Made by a program: the position numbers and the translations under genes
Assembly: GCF_004353525.1 (NCBI RefSeq)
Contig: NZ_CP085524.1
Location: 2,935,001-2,999,000, forward strand
Length of the DNA: 64,000 nucleotides
Direction: 5' to 3'
From: Zhaonella formicivorans
GTDB lineage: Bacteria; Bacillota; DUOV01; Zhaonellaceae
Shown: piece by piece, positions 17,304 to 27,300 of the stretch
Position numbering within the stretch: the first letter of the stretch is position 1
Layout: each line of letters begins with the position of its first letter
The notes under the pieces: generated by a model
Told to the model about the DNA's origin: nothing
Database searches by the model: none
What the model saw: the letters and a program-made list of their open reading frames with translations, nothing else

Positions 17304-17460
17304 TGTAACTGGACAACCTAATTTACTTACGCCTCCTAAAAGAGCAGCACATAATTAGGCTTGAACTACCGTTCAGTTCACCTAAAACAGAATAGGGAAA
17401 TAAAGAGGTACAGGTATTCTGAGTACCTATTTTGACAAATCTTTAGGCGGAGGCGATTGG
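17304..17460 (+). promoter_or_regulatory. sigH leader with possible Shine-Dalgarno sequestration
   Basis: CGCCTCCTAAA at 17330-17340 is complementary to TTTAGG...AGGCG within 17442-17455, which contains the sigH ribosome binding site GGCGGAGGCG. A competing pairing CCTAATT (17317) with AATTAGG (17353) and a hairpin AGGTAC/GTACCT (17407-17428) lie between. Alternative folds could therefore open or hide the start site. This is inference from base pairing only. Confidence 0.4.
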
Positions 17461-18105
17461 ATGAGCGTTAATCCCCAAAGAGAACTTAGCGAAGCCTATG
17501 AAGTGATGGTTGATGAAGAGATTGTAGAAATAGCTCAGGAAGGTGACAACATAGCTCAGGAGTACCTGATTAATAAATATAAAAATTTTGTCCGGGCTAA
17601 AGCCAGGTCATATTTTTTGATTGGGGCAGACCGGGAAGATATAATCCAGGAAGGCATGATTGGATTATATAAGGCAATTCGCGATTTCCGTTGTGATAAG
17701 TTATCCTCCTTCAGAGCTTTTGCTGAACTTTGTATAACCAGGCAGATTATAACAGCAATTAAAACCGCCACCAGGCAAAAGCACATTCCATTGAATTCTT
17801 ATGTATCATTAAACAAACCTATTTACGATGAAGATTCGGATCGGACTTTACTGGATGTGATTTCAGGGACAAAAGTAACGGATCCTGAAGAATTGATCAT
17901 TAGCAGAGAAGAATTTGATGATATTGAGGAAAAGATGGGCGAAATTTTAAGCTCATTAGAATGGCAGGTATTGATGTCATACCTTGAAGGTAAATCATAC
18001 CAGGAGATTGCCGTAGACTTAAAAAGACATGTCAAGTCTATTGATAACGCTTTGCAACGGGTAAAGCGGAAATTAGAACGTTATTTAGAGAAACGAGGCA
18101 GTTAA
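17461..18105 (+). CDS. sigH: RNA polymerase sigma-H factor
   Basis: 214 aa. Sigma-70 region 2 has YKNFVRAKARSYFLIGADREDIIQEGMIGLYKAIRDF (shown in full only as landmark: about residues 39-75). Region 4 near the C-terminus (LEWQVLMSYLEGKSYQEIAV) is the helix-turn-helix. In Bacillus SigH directs post-exponential and early sporulation genes. It follows yacP as in sporulating Firmicutes. ATG after GGCGGAGGCG. Confidence 0.94.
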   Translation: MSVNPQRELSEAYEVMVDEEIVEIAQEGDNIAQEYLINKYKNFVRAKARSYFLIGADREDIIQEGMIGLYKAIRDFRCDKLSSFRAFAELCITRQIITAIKTATRQKHIPLNSYVSLNKPIYDEDSDRTLLDVISGTKVTDPEELIISREEFDDIEEKMGEILSSLEWQVLMSYLEGKSYQEIAVDLKRHVKSIDNALQRVKRKLERYLEKRGS

Positions 18106-18118
18106 ATACAATACATTG

Positions 18119-18155
18119 CAAAATGCTTTCTTAAGGGGGAAGCATTTTGCTTTCT
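18119..18155 (+). terminator. Terminator after sigH
   Basis: CAAAATGCTT / AAGCATTTTG, 10-bp stem with an 11-nt loop, then CTTTCTG. The U-tract is short. Confidence 0.65.
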
Positions 18156-18228
18156 GTAGTCTCGGTAAAGCGTTTTCATTCAGGTGTTAATGTTTGCTGA
18201 TATGTCAATAATTACAAGTTAAAAGAGC

Positions 18229-18257
18229 TTGACTCACTTTTGGGTGGATGTTATAAT
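18229..18257 (+). promoter_or_regulatory. Promoter of the tRNA-Tyr/fMet/Thr cluster
   Basis: TTGACT at 18229-18234, 17-bp spacer, TATAAT at 18252-18257, about 65 bp before tRNA-Tyr. A second TATAAT lies at 18279 but without a well-placed -35. Confidence 0.8.
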
Positions 18258-18320
18258 TGTTTTTGTCAGTTGACGGGTTATAATATTAGTCCCGACAACT
18301 GATAGCAATATAAAGTTTGT

Positions 18321-18406
18321 GGAGAGATTCCCGAGTTGGCCAAAGGGGGCAGACTGTAAATCTGCTGGCAATGCCTTCGCTGGTTCGAATCCAGCTCTCT
18401 CCACCA
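18321..18406 (+). tRNA. tRNA-Tyr (GTA)
   Basis: 86-nt class II tRNA with acceptor GGAGAGA/TCTCTCC, anticodon GTA at 18356-18358, a long variable arm (GCTGGCAATGCCTTCGC) and an encoded CCA. Confidence 0.95.
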
Positions 18407-18415
18407 TATTTACAT

Positions 18416-18491
<76 letters not shown>

Positions 18492-18494
18492 GAT

Positions 18495-18570
18495 GCCTAT
18501 ATAGCTCAGTAGGTAGAGCGTCGCCTTGGTAAGGCGGAGGTCACCGGTTCAATCCCGGTTATAGGCTCCA
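18495..18570 (+). tRNA. tRNA-Thr (GGT)
   Basis: Acceptor GCCTATA/TATAGGC, anticodon GGT at 18528-18530, T arm with GGTTCAATC, encoded CCA. Last tRNA of the cluster before tuf. Confidence 0.93.
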
Positions 18571-18640
18571 TTTCGAAACACGAGGTACCAATGCCTTGTG
18601 TTTTTTATATTTTAAAATGTTTTGCTTGCCAACTATAGCA

Positions 18641-18779
18641 TTTAGCGTCGTTTGTCCTTAGTCCTTTGTCGCTAGTCATTAGATTTTAGCTATTCTAATA
18701 AGCTTTAAAGTTACCTGTGTCTCTAAGGACTAATGACCAGCGACTAATGACTCGGCGTAAGCCGCTGCCAAGGACTAGG
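18641..18779. repeat. Heptad repeat element 4 (two inverted arms)
   Basis: Left arm in 7-bp steps: TAGCGTC GTTTGTC CTTAGTC CTTTGTC GCTAGTC ATTAGAT. Right arm from about 18723: CTAAGGACTAATGACCAGCG and on, including a small GGCGTAAGCC hairpin. About 40 bp separate the arms. It occupies most of the tRNA-Thr to tuf gap. Confidence 0.85.
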
Positions 18780-18805
18780 CCGCGGCCTCAGTCCGCTGTA
18801 TATAT

Positions 18806-18834
18806 TTGACAGCTAACACAAAATAATATAGAAT
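18806..18834 (+). promoter_or_regulatory. Promoter of tuf copy 1
   Basis: TTGACA at 18806-18811, 17-bp spacer, TAGAAT at 18829-18834; AT-rich downstream. A further TTGACA at 18851 has no fitting -10. Confidence 0.65.
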
Positions 18835-18916
18835 TATAAACGCATAGGTCTTGACAAAGTTGGGACAAGCTGGAGCCTTTAGAGGAAGATAAGGTACATA
18901 AGGAGGTAAAGTCACA

Positions 18917-20119
18917 GTGGCAAAACAAAAGTTTGAGAGGACAAAACCTCACGTTAACGTAGGGACCATTGGACACGTAGACCATGGTAAGACCACATTG
19001 ACAGCAGCAATCACCTTTACGTTGTCAAAGGTAGGCGGCGCTGTAGCAAAAGCTTATGACGAGATCGACAATGCGCCGGAAGAGAGGGAAAGAGGTATTA
19101 CGATTAATACCGCCCACGTAGAATACGAAACTGCAAAGAGACACTACGCCCACGTAGACTGCCCGGGACACGCCGACTATGTTAAGAACATGATCACCGG
19201 TGCAGCCCAAATGGACGGAGCAATCCTGGTAGTATCAGCGGCAGACGGGCCAATGCCGCAGACCAGGGAGCATATTCTGCTTTCCCGTCAAGTAGGCGTG
19301 CCATACATCGTAGTGTTCCTGAACAAAGCGGATATGGTAGATGACCCCGAGCTGATGGAATTAGTGGAAATGGAAGTCAGGGAGCTCTTGAATGAGTATG
19401 AATTCCCCGGTGACGACACACCAATCGTATCCGGTTCTGCCGTTAAAGCATTGGAATGCGGCTGCGGTTCCAGGGAGTGCAACTGGTGCGGCAAGATCTG
19501 GGAACTGATGGATGCAGTAGACAGCTACATTCCGACACCGGAAAGAGCAGTAGACAAACCCTTCCTGATGCCGGTAGAAGACGTATTCACCATTACGGGG
19601 CGTGGAACAGTTGCCACCGGTAGAGTAGAGCGGGGCGTAGTAAAAGTAGGGGACGAAGTGGAGATTGTAGGCTTAAACGAGAAGCCTCGTAAGACAGTAG
19701 TAACCGGTGTGGAAATGTTCCGCAAGCTCTTAGACCAAGCAGAAGCAGGAGACAACATCGGGACACTGTTAAGGGGTGTGGAGCGTAAAGAAATCGAGCG
19801 GGGACAAGTATTGGCCAAACCAGGATCAATCAAGCCCCACACCAAATTCAGCGGCGAAGTATACGTGCTGACCAAAGAAGAAGGAGGCCGTCATACCCCG
19901 TTCTTCAACGGTTATCGTCCGCAGTTTTACTTTAGGACAACCGACGTTACCGGTGTAGTGAAATTGCCGGAAGGCGTAGAGATGGTAATGCCCGGCGACA
20001 ACATCAAGATGGAGATTGAACTGATTACGCCGATTGCTATCGAGGAAGGACTGCGTTTTGCTATCCGCGAAGGCGGCAGAACAGTAGGCGCTGGCGTTGT
20101 TACCGGTATTAGTGACTAG
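18917..20119 (+). CDS. tuf: Elongation factor Tu, copy 1
   Basis: 400 aa. G1 [10 protein letters not shown], switch [16 protein letters not shown]3 [13 protein letters not shown]4 NKADM; domains II and III complete. It brings aminoacyl-tRNA to the ribosome. An unusual Cys cluster, [11 protein letters not shown], sits in domain I at residues 181-191. GTG start after AAGGAGG. Almost base-identical to the second tuf at 35.1 kb: I see one internal silent change (about 19402) and the final D versus E codon. It has its own promoter and a strong terminator. Confidence 0.98.
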   Translation: MAKQKFERTKPHVNVGTIGHVDHGKTTLTAAITFTLSKVGGAVAKAYDEIDNAPEERERGITINTAHVEYETAKRHYAHVDCPGHADYVKNMITGAAQMDGAILVVSAADGPMPQTREHILLSRQVGVPYIVVFLNKADMVDDPELMELVEMEVRELLNEYEFPGDDTPIVSGSAVKALECGCGSRECNWCGKIWELMDAVDSYIPTPERAVDKPFLMPVEDVFTITGRGTVATGRVERGVVKVGDEVEIVGLNEKPRKTVVTGVEMFRKLLDQAEAGDNIGTLLRGVERKEIERGQVLAKPGSIKPHTKFSGEVYVLTKEEGGRHTPFFNGYRPQFYFRTTDVTGVVKLPEGVEMVMPGDNIKMEIELITPIAIEEGLRFAIREGGRTVGAGVVTGISD

Positions 20120-20124
20120 TTTGC

Positions 20125-20158
20125 AAAGGCCGGGGAAACCCCGGCCTTTGTTTTTTTA
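20125..20158 (+). terminator. Terminator of tuf copy 1
   Basis: AAAGGCCGGGG-AAA-CCCCGGCCTTT followed by GTTTTTTTA: 11 bp, GC-rich, textbook. Confidence 0.95.
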
Positions 20159-20258
20159 TTAATGCTGACTTATAAAATGCGCCTAAGATGGAAAAACATT
20201 AAAAAGTAACGGCCATTGTAAGGGAACAAAGATGATAACAGGCGTAAAGGTGCCGCTA

Positions 20259-20287
20259 TTGACACGTTTTTTGATTTGTGCTAAATT
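20259..20287 (+). promoter_or_regulatory. Promoter of the rpmG-secE-nusG operon
   Basis: TTGACA at 20259-20264, 17-bp spacer, TAAATT at 20282-20287, leaving a leader of about 130 nt that contains copy C of the dispersed element. Confidence 0.7.
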
Positions 20288-20348
20288 AGATTAGTAATCG
20301 GCAAAATAGGCTTTTTAGCTATTTCGAATGCGTTAATTTGGGGAGTAC

Positions 20349-20401
20349 AAGGCAACTGGGCTTTCGCCGGTACTAAAGGTTTGCGCAAGCCAAGTTTTCT
20401 T
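20349..20401 (+). repeat. Dispersed intergenic element, copy C (3' part)
   Basis: AAGGCAACTGGGCTTTCGCC then GGTTTGCGCAAGCC and AAGTTTTCTTT. The right 30 bp are identical to the end of copy A. It lies in the rpmG leader, where its hairpin plus T-rich tail could attenuate transcription. Confidence 0.7.
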
Positions 20402-20425
20402 TGACCTTTCAGGGAGGTGGCATTA

Positions 20426-20575
20426 GTGAGAGTAGGTATAACTCTGGCGTGCACTGAATGTAAACGTCGTAACTATACTACCATGAAGAACAAGAAGAAC
20501 GATCCCGATAGAATTGAACTCAGGAAGTACTGCAGCCATTGCAAAACTCATACTATCCACAAAGAAACAAAATAG
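20426..20575 (+). CDS. rpmG: 50S ribosomal protein L33
   Basis: 49 aa: starts [19 protein letters not shown], ends [15 protein letters not shown]. Two CXXC pairs show the zinc-binding form of L33. GTG start 9 nt after AGGGAGGTGG. The rpmG-secE-nusG order is standard. Confidence 0.95.
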   Translation: MRVGITLACTECKRRNYTTMKNKKNDPDRIELRKYCSHCKTHTIHKETK

Positions 20576-20606
20576 TTTTTAACATGTAAGGATGTGAAAA
20601 AGGCAA

Positions 20607-20822
20607 GTGGCTACAAAAAGTTTGGCTAAGCCTGCAAAATTTAATGAAAAGGCGGGCAAGTTTTTCCGCGGTGTTGTGTCGGAATTGAAAAAGGTGCACT
20701 GGCCCAATCGTAAGGAATTGATAACATATACTTCGGTTGTGCTGGCATCGGTATTTATTGTCTCGCTTTTAATTTGGATAGTCGATTCCATTTTCAGCGC
20801 TATATTGACCAGAATAATCTAA
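20607..20822 (+). CDS. secE: Preprotein translocase subunit SecE
   Basis: 71 aa. The amphipathic segment FFRGVVSELKKVHWPNRKEL precedes a single C-terminal transmembrane helix (about residues 42-62). It clamps SecY in the translocon. GTG start behind AAGGATG; 31 nt after rpmG. SecY is encoded at 46 kb. Confidence 0.93.
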   Translation: MATKSLAKPAKFNEKAGKFFRGVVSELKKVHWPNRKELITYTSVVLASVFIVSLLIWIVDSIFSAILTRII

Positions 20823-20899
20823 AATACTCATTGCAAGTTGAAATTGACCTGGTTTCGGATTGGAGGGAAGGGCAGCTTCCGGACGGGAGCTCCTGGCTA

Positions 20900-21424
20900 A
20901 TGGAGAAACAGTGGTTTGTAATTCACACTTACTCCGGCTATGAAAATAAAGTTAAAGCTAACCTGGAAAAAAGAGTTGAATCCATGAACATGGGCGATAA
21001 AATTTTCCGGGTGCTTGTGCCGGTAGAGGATGAAGTGCAAGTTAAAGATGGGCAAAAGAAAGTAACAAAACGGAAAATTTACCCGGGCTACGTGCTGGTT
21101 GAAATGCTGATGACCGATGACTCCTGGTACGTAGTGAGGAATACTCCGGGTGTAACCGGTTTTGTTGGCACCGGAGCTAAGCCCGTTCCTTTGCATATGT
21201 CTGAGGTTAGGCAGATTCTGAAACAGATGGGCGTTGATGAGCCGAAAACTAAGGTTGATTTCTTTGTTGGGCAAAATGTCAGGGTGACTGGTGGTCCCTT
21301 TGAAAATTTCATTGGTAACATCGAAGAGATTCATCCTGAGAAAGGGAAACTTAAAGTATTAGTTTCCATGTTTGGTCGGGAAACCCCGGTTGAACTGGAT
21401 TTTACCCAAGTTGAAAAAATGTAG
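20900..21424 (+). CDS. nusG: Transcription elongation/termination factor NusG
   Basis: 174 aa. NGN domain from KQWFVIHTYSGYENKVKANL, containing YPGYVLVEM and RNTPGVTGFVG, then a C-terminal KOW domain with FVGQNVRVTGGPFENFIGNI. The frame is open back to 20774, but ATG 20900 starts with the family N-terminus; spacing to a ribosome binding site (GGGAGC) is acceptable. It binds RNA polymerase and links it to the ribosome or Rho. Confidence 0.95.
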   Translation: MEKQWFVIHTYSGYENKVKANLEKRVESMNMGDKIFRVLVPVEDEVQVKDGQKKVTKRKIYPGYVLVEMLMTDDSWYVVRNTPGVTGFVGTGAKPVPLHMSEVRQILKQMGVDEPKTKVDFFVGQNVRVTGGPFENFIGNIEEIHPEKGKLKVLVSMFGRETPVELDFTQVEKM

Positions 21425-21460
21425 TCTTATGATTTAAGTTAAGCAAGGAGGTGCAGATTA

Positions 21461-21883
21461 ATGGCAAAAAAAGTTGTAGGATTAATTAAGTTGCAGTGTC
21501 CTGCTGGAAAAGCTAACCCTGCTCCACCGGTGGGTCCGGCTCTTGGTCAGCATGGTGTAAATATTATGGCTTTCTGCAAAGAATTCAATGAAAGGACTGC
21601 TGCTCAAGCTGGCCTGATTATTCCGGTAGAGATTACAGTATACGAAGACAGGTCCTTCACCTTTATTACCAAAACTCCGCCGGCTGCAGTTTTATTGAAA
21701 AAAGCTGCCGGCATCGAAACGGCGTCCGGTGAACCCAACAGGAAAAAAGTAGCCAAAGTTTCCCGGGACAAAGTGAGGGAAATTGCTGAAACAAAGATGA
21801 AAGATCTGAACGCTGCCAGCATCGAAGCTGCTATGCGTATGATTGAAGGCACTGCCAGAAGCATGGGCATCGAAATTGTCTAA
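21461..21883 (+). CDS. rplK: 50S ribosomal protein L11
   Basis: 140 aa. Opens with [20 protein letters not shown], the conserved proline-rich N-domain start; the C-terminal 23S-binding domain holds [15 protein letters not shown]. It forms the GTPase-associated centre with 23S rRNA. ATG after AAGGAGGTG. Confidence 0.97.
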   Translation: MAKKVVGLIKLQCPAGKANPAPPVGPALGQHGVNIMAFCKEFNERTAAQAGLIIPVEITVYEDRSFTFITKTPPAAVLLKKAAGIETASGEPNRKKVAKVSRDKVREIAETKMKDLNAASIEAAMRMIEGTARSMGIEIV

Positions 21884-21898
21884 AGGGCTGAATTATGG

Positions 21899-21985
21899 GT
21901 CAGTCCTTAGTCCCCAGTCCTTAGTCGTTAGTAAAAGATGAGTGATGGGGCAAGAAACTAAGGACTAACGACCAACGACGGACTT
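21899..21985. repeat. Heptad repeat element 5
   Basis: CAGTCCT TAGTCCC CAGTCCT TAGTCGT TAGT, about 25 bp of centre, then ACTAAGGACTAACGACCAAC. Inverted arms inside the rplK-rplA message. Confidence 0.88.
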
Positions 21986-22053
21986 GCAGAAATGCAGTAT
22001 AAGCGAGATTTTGTGGGAGGATAAAATCCGATTACCACGAGGAGGTAGTGAAC

Positions 22054-22752
22054 ATGCCGAAACACGGCAAAAAATATCAAGAAGCATTAAAACTTATTGA
22101 CAAAGACAAATTGTATGAGGCAAACGAAGCTATCGAACTTGTAAAGAAAACATCTACTGCCAAGTTTGATGAAACTGTAGAAGCCCATGTTAAACTGGGC
22201 GTTGATCCCAGACACGCTGATCAGCAGGTAAGAGGTACCGTGGTGTTGCCCCATGGAACCGGAAAAACCAGGACTGTATTAGTGTTTGCAAAGGGAGAAA
22301 AGGCTAAAGAGGCGGAAGCTGCCGGTGCCGATTTTGTTGGTGCCGAGGAGCTGATTGCCAAAATCGAAGGCGGTTGGCTTGGATTTGATGTGGCAATTGC
22401 TACGCCGGATATGATGGGTGCAGTAGGTAAGCTTGGTAGGGTCTTAGGACCTCGTGGCCTGATGCCAAACCCCAAGACTGGTACTGTAACCTTTGATTTG
22501 GAAAGGGCAATTAAAGAAGTTAAAGCTGGCAAGATTGAATTTAGGGTAGACAAGACTTCCATAGTACACGTTCCGCTGGGAAAAGTTTCTTTTGACCAGG
22601 AAAAACTGGTTGATAACTTCCAGACCTTTATGGAAGCCCTGATTAAAGCCAAACCGGCGGCAGCAAAGGGGCAGTACTTGAAGAGTGTGACTCTGTCGTC
22701 TACTATGGGCCCTGGAATTAGAGTGAACCCGTTAAAAGTTCTTGCCAAATAA
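22054..22752 (+). CDS. rplA: 50S ribosomal protein L1
   Basis: 232 aa, typical two-domain L1 with [20 protein letters not shown] and [18 protein letters not shown]. It forms the L1 stalk and in many bacteria represses its own operon. A GTG two codons upstream sits too close to the GGAGGTAG site; ATG 22054 is preferred. Confidence 0.96.
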   Translation: MPKHGKKYQEALKLIDKDKLYEANEAIELVKKTSTAKFDETVEAHVKLGVDPRHADQQVRGTVVLPHGTGKTRTVLVFAKGEKAKEAEAAGADFVGAEELIAKIEGGWLGFDVAIATPDMMGAVGKLGRVLGPRGLMPNPKTGTVTFDLERAIKEVKAGKIEFRVDKTSIVHVPLGKVSFDQEKLVDNFQTFMEALIKAKPAAAKGQYLKSVTLSSTMGPGIRVNPLKVLAK

Positions 22753-22775
22753 ATATAGATTAAATTAACAAATGA

Positions 22776-22805
22776 TTGACCTCTACGGAAACAATATGAT
22801 AAAAT
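22776..22805 (+). promoter_or_regulatory. rplJL promoter
   Basis: TTGACC at 22776-22781, 18-bp spacer, TAAAAT at 22800-22805, about 35 bp ahead of the L10 leader. Confidence 0.7.
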
Positions 22806-22839
22806 AAGCTTTGTTCCGATAAACAATATATTGTATTAA

Positions 22840-22985
22840 CTGTAGACAGCAGGTGCTTAATGCTTAATGGGTAACCGCCTGCCGAGGTTAGCTGATTTAC
22901 CGAGCTCAAGGTTATAATGCAACGAAGTATGCATAGTGTACCATGAGTATATGTTAGTAATAAGCCTCTGCTGTCTACGGCAGGG
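22840..22985 (+). promoter_or_regulatory. L10 ribosomal-protein leader
   Basis: CTGTAGACAGCAGG (22840-22853) pairs with CCTCTGCTGTCTACGG (22965-22980). Between them lies AGGTGCTTAATG...CCGCCTGCCGAGG, the conserved core of the Firmicute L10 leader. Binding of the L10(L12)4 complex is known to repress rplJL through such leaders; a T-rich stretch after the stem suits attenuation. Confidence 0.85.
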
Positions 22986-23033
22986 GCTTTCCTAATTTAA
23001 CAGCGTAAGAGTGTACGGATAGGAGGTGTGATC

Positions 23034-23561
23034 TTGTCTAAACAAAGAGAACTCAAACAACAGCAGGTTGCTGAAATTAAACAAAAACTGCAGGAATCTG
23101 TTGCTGCAGTGCTTACTGACTACAGGGGTTTAAATGTGGCCCAGGTAACCAAACTGCGTACTCAACTCCGTGAGGCTGGCGTTGAATATAAGGTCTTAAA
23201 AAATACGCTCACTAGTCTAGCTGCCCATGAGCTGGGGTTGGAAAGCCTGGATGCTTATTTGTCAGGCCCTACAGCCATTGCCTTTAGTCACGACCCCGTG
23301 GCTCCGGCTAAAGTTTTGTTTGACTTTGCCAAGGCCAATAAGGCTTTAGAGATTAAGGGCGGAGTTTTGGAAGGTAAGGTTATAGATTTTAACCAGGTCA
23401 AGGCGTTAGCTGATCTTCCTTCCAAAGAGCAATTGCTGGCCAAGGTTCTGGGAGGTATGCAGGCTCCGCTTTACGGAATGGCTGCTGTGCTTAACGGACC
23501 GCTCAGGAACTTTGTATATGCTTTGGAAGCTATCCGCAAGCAGAAAGAAGCCCAAGCTTAA
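23034..23561 (+). CDS. rplJ: 50S ribosomal protein L10
   Basis: 175 aa. [18 protein letters not shown]... and [20 protein letters not shown] are typical. It anchors L7/L12 dimers to the stalk base. The TTG start at 23034 lies 7 nt after AGGAGG; a GTG at 23028 overlaps that site. It is preceded by its own leader. Confidence 0.95.
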   Translation: MSKQRELKQQQVAEIKQKLQESVAAVLTDYRGLNVAQVTKLRTQLREAGVEYKVLKNTLTSLAAHELGLESLDAYLSGPTAIAFSHDPVAPAKVLFDFAKANKALEIKGGVLEGKVIDFNQVKALADLPSKEQLLAKVLGGMQAPLYGMAAVLNGPLRNFVYALEAIRKQKEAQA

Positions 23562-23577
23562 TGTGCTGGCTTTTGGG

Positions 23578-23662
23578 GTCAGTTACCAGTCGCCAGTCAT
23601 CAGTCACCAGTAATGCAGCATGAAACCGGGGACTAGGGACTAGGGACTGAGGACTAGACTAA
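23578..23662. repeat. Heptad repeat element 6
   Basis: CAGTTAC CAGTCGC CAGTCAT CAGTCAC CAGT, then GGGGACTAGGGACTAGGGAC and on. Inverted arms between rplJ and rplL. Confidence 0.88.
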
Positions 23663-23729
23663 AGATTTAGCTATTAAGTTACCGACCAATAAAAATACTT
23701 ATAAGAAAAATGAAAGGGGAATATTAAAA

Positions 23730-24110
23730 ATGTCTAAAGTTGCTGAGATTTTAGAAGCCGTTAAAGGCATGACCGTGTTAGAGTTAGCTGAATTAGTAAA
23801 AGCTTTTGAGGAAGAATTTGGCGTAAGCGCTGCTGCTCCTGTAGCAGTTGCCGCTGCCCCTGTGGCTGGTGCAGTTGCTGCTGAGCCTGTTGAAGAGCAA
23901 ACCGAGTTTGATGTTATCCTGGCTAGCGCCGGTGATAAGAAGATTAACGTAATTAAGGTTGTCCGCGAAATTACCGGATTAGGCTTGAAAGAGGCTAAAG
24001 ATTTAGTTGATGGCGCTCCCAAGCCGGTTAAAGAGAAAGTCAGCAAGGCTGACGCTGAGTCCATCAAAGCTAAGCTTGAAGAAGCCGGCGCTAGTGTAGA
24101 AATTAAGTAG
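23730..24110 (+). CDS. rplL: 50S ribosomal protein L7/L12
   Basis: 126 aa. Dimerising N-domain ([20 protein letters not shown]), Ala/Pro/Val-rich hinge (about 36-55) and globular C-domain with [20 protein letters not shown]. Recruits translation factors. ATG after GAAAGGGG. A long perfect hairpin follows the gene. Confidence 0.97.
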   Translation: MSKVAEILEAVKGMTVLELAELVKAFEEEFGVSAAAPVAVAAAPVAGAVAAEPVEEQTEFDVILASAGDKKINVIKVVREITGLGLKEAKDLVDGAPKPVKEKVSKADAESIKAKLEEAGASVEIK

Positions 24111-24142
24111 TTTAGCTATAATTTTGAAAAAGATAAATCTAG

Positions 24143-24174
24143 GGCAAAAGGCACTCAAAAGAGTGCCTTTTGCC
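24143..24174 (+). terminator. 14-bp hairpin after rplL (partial terminator or processing site)
   Basis: GGCAAAAGGCACTC-AAAA-GAGTGCCTTTTGCC is a perfect inverted repeat, but TTGACA follows rather than a T-run. As the upstream strand of A's sits before the stem, it may work better as an attenuator in context or as an RNase III site between rplJL and rpoBC. Confidence 0.6.
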
Positions 24175-24203
24175 TTGACAAAGGATATGCAGTATGCTAG
24201 TAT
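24175..24203 (+). promoter_or_regulatory. rpoBC promoter
   Basis: TTGACA at 24175-24180 begins at the very next base after the hairpin. A 17-bp spacer leads to TAGTAT (24198-24203), overlapped by TATTAT. It would give rpoB its own transcript with a 160-nt leader. Confidence 0.65.
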
Positions 24204-24370
24204 TATAAAATGGCATTAATTTCAGAAAGTTTCTGCATAAAATGGCAGAATAAAGAAAATATAAATAGGAAAGAATAGACAGATAAGGCGATTAAATGGC
24301 AAATTTTAAGCGAGGTTTATTAACCTTGCTTTAGATTTGTATTGAACTGTAAACTTTCGGGGGTGAAAGT

Positions 24371-27300
24371 ATGGCATATCCTGTGAAGGTAGGAAGCAGG
24401 GAAAGGTGGACATTTGCTCAGATCCAGGAAGTCCTTGACATGCCCAACCTAATCGAGGTGCAAAAGAACTCATACAGATGGTTTATCGATGAGGGTTTGC
24501 GGGAAATGTTTCAGGACATCTCGCCTATCCAGGATTTTACCGGCAATCTTATCTTGGAGTTTGTGGGCTATACTCTTGGTGAACCGAAATATTCGGTTGA
24601 AGAATGTAAAGAAAGAGATATGACCTATGCGGCTCCTTTGAGGGTTAAGGTCAGGCTAATCAACAAAGAAACAGGAGAAGTCAAAGAACAGGAAGTTTTC
24701 ATGGGAGATTTTCCCTTGATGACTGAAAACGGAACATTCATCATTAACGGGGCCGAAAGAGTGATTGTCAGCCAATTAGTTCGCTCCCCCGGTGTTTATT
24801 ATAGTGAACAGGTTGATCCCAGCGGCGTGAAGGTTTATGGCGCTACCATAATTCCCAACAGGGGCGCATGGCTGGAATTCGAAAGCGACGTCAACGAAAA
24901 CATTTACGTCCGGGTGGACCGGACCAGGAAAATCCCGGCTACGGTGTTAATCCGGGCACTGGGTTATAACAGCAATACCCAGATCTTGGAGTTATTTGAC
25001 TATGACCGCAGGGTCCAGCTGACCTTGGAAAAGGATAATACGGACAGCCAGGAAGAAGCTTTAATTGAGATCTATAAAAGGCTAAGGCCAGGCGAGCCGC
25101 CCACGGTGGAAAGCGCTCGGACTTTGTTGGAATCGTTATTCTTTGATCCCAAACGCTATGACTTGGGAAACGTAGGACGTTATAAGTTACATAAAAAACT
25201 GAAACACGGCATACTTTACCAAAACGCTGAAGATGAGGAGTCAAAAGAGTATATCCGTCATTTAACCAAAGAGGATATTATTGCTTCTTTTGCCTATTTC
25301 TTGCGTTTGATGAACGGGGAAGTACATGCCGATGATATTGATCACCTGGGAAATCGCCGGCTGCGTTCCGTGGGCGAACTGCTGCAAAACCAGTTCCGGA
25401 TAGGTTTATCCAGGATGGAGCGGGTTGTCCGGGAAAGAATGACGATCCAGGACGTGGAAGTTATTACTCCCCAGGTTTTGATCAATATTAGGCCGGTTGT
25501 GGCTGCTATTAAAGAGTTTTTTGGTTCCAGCCAGTTATCCCAGTTTATGGACCAGACCAATCCCCTGGCGGAGCTTACTCATAAGCGTAGACTTTCTGCA
25601 CTGGGACCCGGTGGTTTGAGCCGGGAGAGGGCTGGATTTGAGGTTCGGGACGTCCACCATTCTCACTATGGAAGAATGTGCCCAATTGAAACGCCTGAAG
25701 GTCCCAACATCGGTCTAATCGGTTCTTTAAGCACGTATGCGAGAATAAACGAATTCGGCTTTATTGAAACACCTTACAGGAAAGTAGATAAGGAAAAAGG
25801 CATTGTCACCAATGAGATCGTCTACCTGACGGCCGATGAAGAAGAAAATTATGTAATAGCCCAGGCTAATGTGCCGCTGGATGAAGAAGGCAGATTTAAG
25901 ACTAAAAAAGTTAATGCCCGCCATGGACATGAAATTTTGGTCACTTCCACTGACCGGATAGATTTTATGGATGTTACCCCTAAACAGGTCTGGAGTATAG
26001 CTACTGCCCTAATTCCGTTTCTGGAGCATGATGATGCCAACCGGGCTCTAATGGGTGCTAACATGCAGCGCCAAGCGGTGCCGCTTTTACGAACAGATGC
26101 GCCCTATGTAGGCACAGGTATGGAATGGAAAACTGCCAGGGATTCCGGTGTGGTTGTCTTGGCCAAGAATCCCGGTGTGGTTGAGCGGGTCACCGGCGAA
26201 GAAATTGTGGTCAGGGGTGAGCATGGGGTAGATCGCTATAAACTGCTGAAGTTTACCCGTTCCAACCAGGGGACATGTATCAACCAAAAGCCCATAGTTA
26301 AAAAAGGGCAAAAAGTTGAAACCGGTGATGTTATAGCTGACGGACCCTCCACCGACCATGGCGAACTGGCGCTGGGGCGTAACGTTTTAATTGCCTTTAT
26401 GACTTGGGAAGGATATAACTACGAGGATGCTATTTTGGTCAGTGAAAAACTGGTCAAAGAAGATTTCTTTACTTCAATCCACATTGAAGAGTATGAATGT
26501 GACGCCAGGGATACTAAACTGGGTCCGGAAGAAATCACCCGGGATATTCCCAACGTCGGCGAAGAGGTTTTAAAAGATTTGGACGAGCGTGGGATTATCC
26601 GTGTGGGGGCCGAAGTGCGACCGGGAGATATATTGGTCGGTAAAGTTACTCCTAAAGGAGAAACGGAACTTACGGCAGAGGAACGCTTGCTGCGCGCCAT
26701 CTTTGGGGAGAAGGCCAGAGAGGTTCGTGATACTTCGCTGCGGGTTCCCCATGGTGAATCAGGTAAAATCGTTGATGTTAAGGTTTTTTCCAGGGAAAAC
26801 GGCGATGAACTGGCTCCGGGAGTGAACCAGCTAGTCCGCGTTTATATAGCCCAAAAGCGGAAAATATCCGTAGGCGATAAGATGGCGGGCCGACACGGCA
26901 ACAAGGGTGTTATTTCAAGAATTTTGCCCGAAGAAGATATGCCCTTTTTGCCTGATGGGACACCTGTAGAAATAGTGTTAAACCCTTTGGGCGTGCCCTC
27001 CCGGATGAATATCGGTCAGGTTTTGGAGTGCCACTTGGGTTGGGCTGCCAAGACGCTGGGTATTCGCGTAGCTACCCCTGTTTTTGACGGCGCTGATGAA
27101 GAGGATATCAGAGAAACCCTTGAAAAGGCAGGCCTGCCCGCGAGCGGCAAGAGCATTCTATATGACGGTAGGACCGGTGAGCCCTTTGACAATGAGGTTA
27201 CGGTAGGTATCATGTACATGCTGAAATTAGCCCACCTGGTTGATGATAAGATCCATGCCCGCTCAACAGGACCATACTCCCTGGTAACCCAGCAGCCGCT

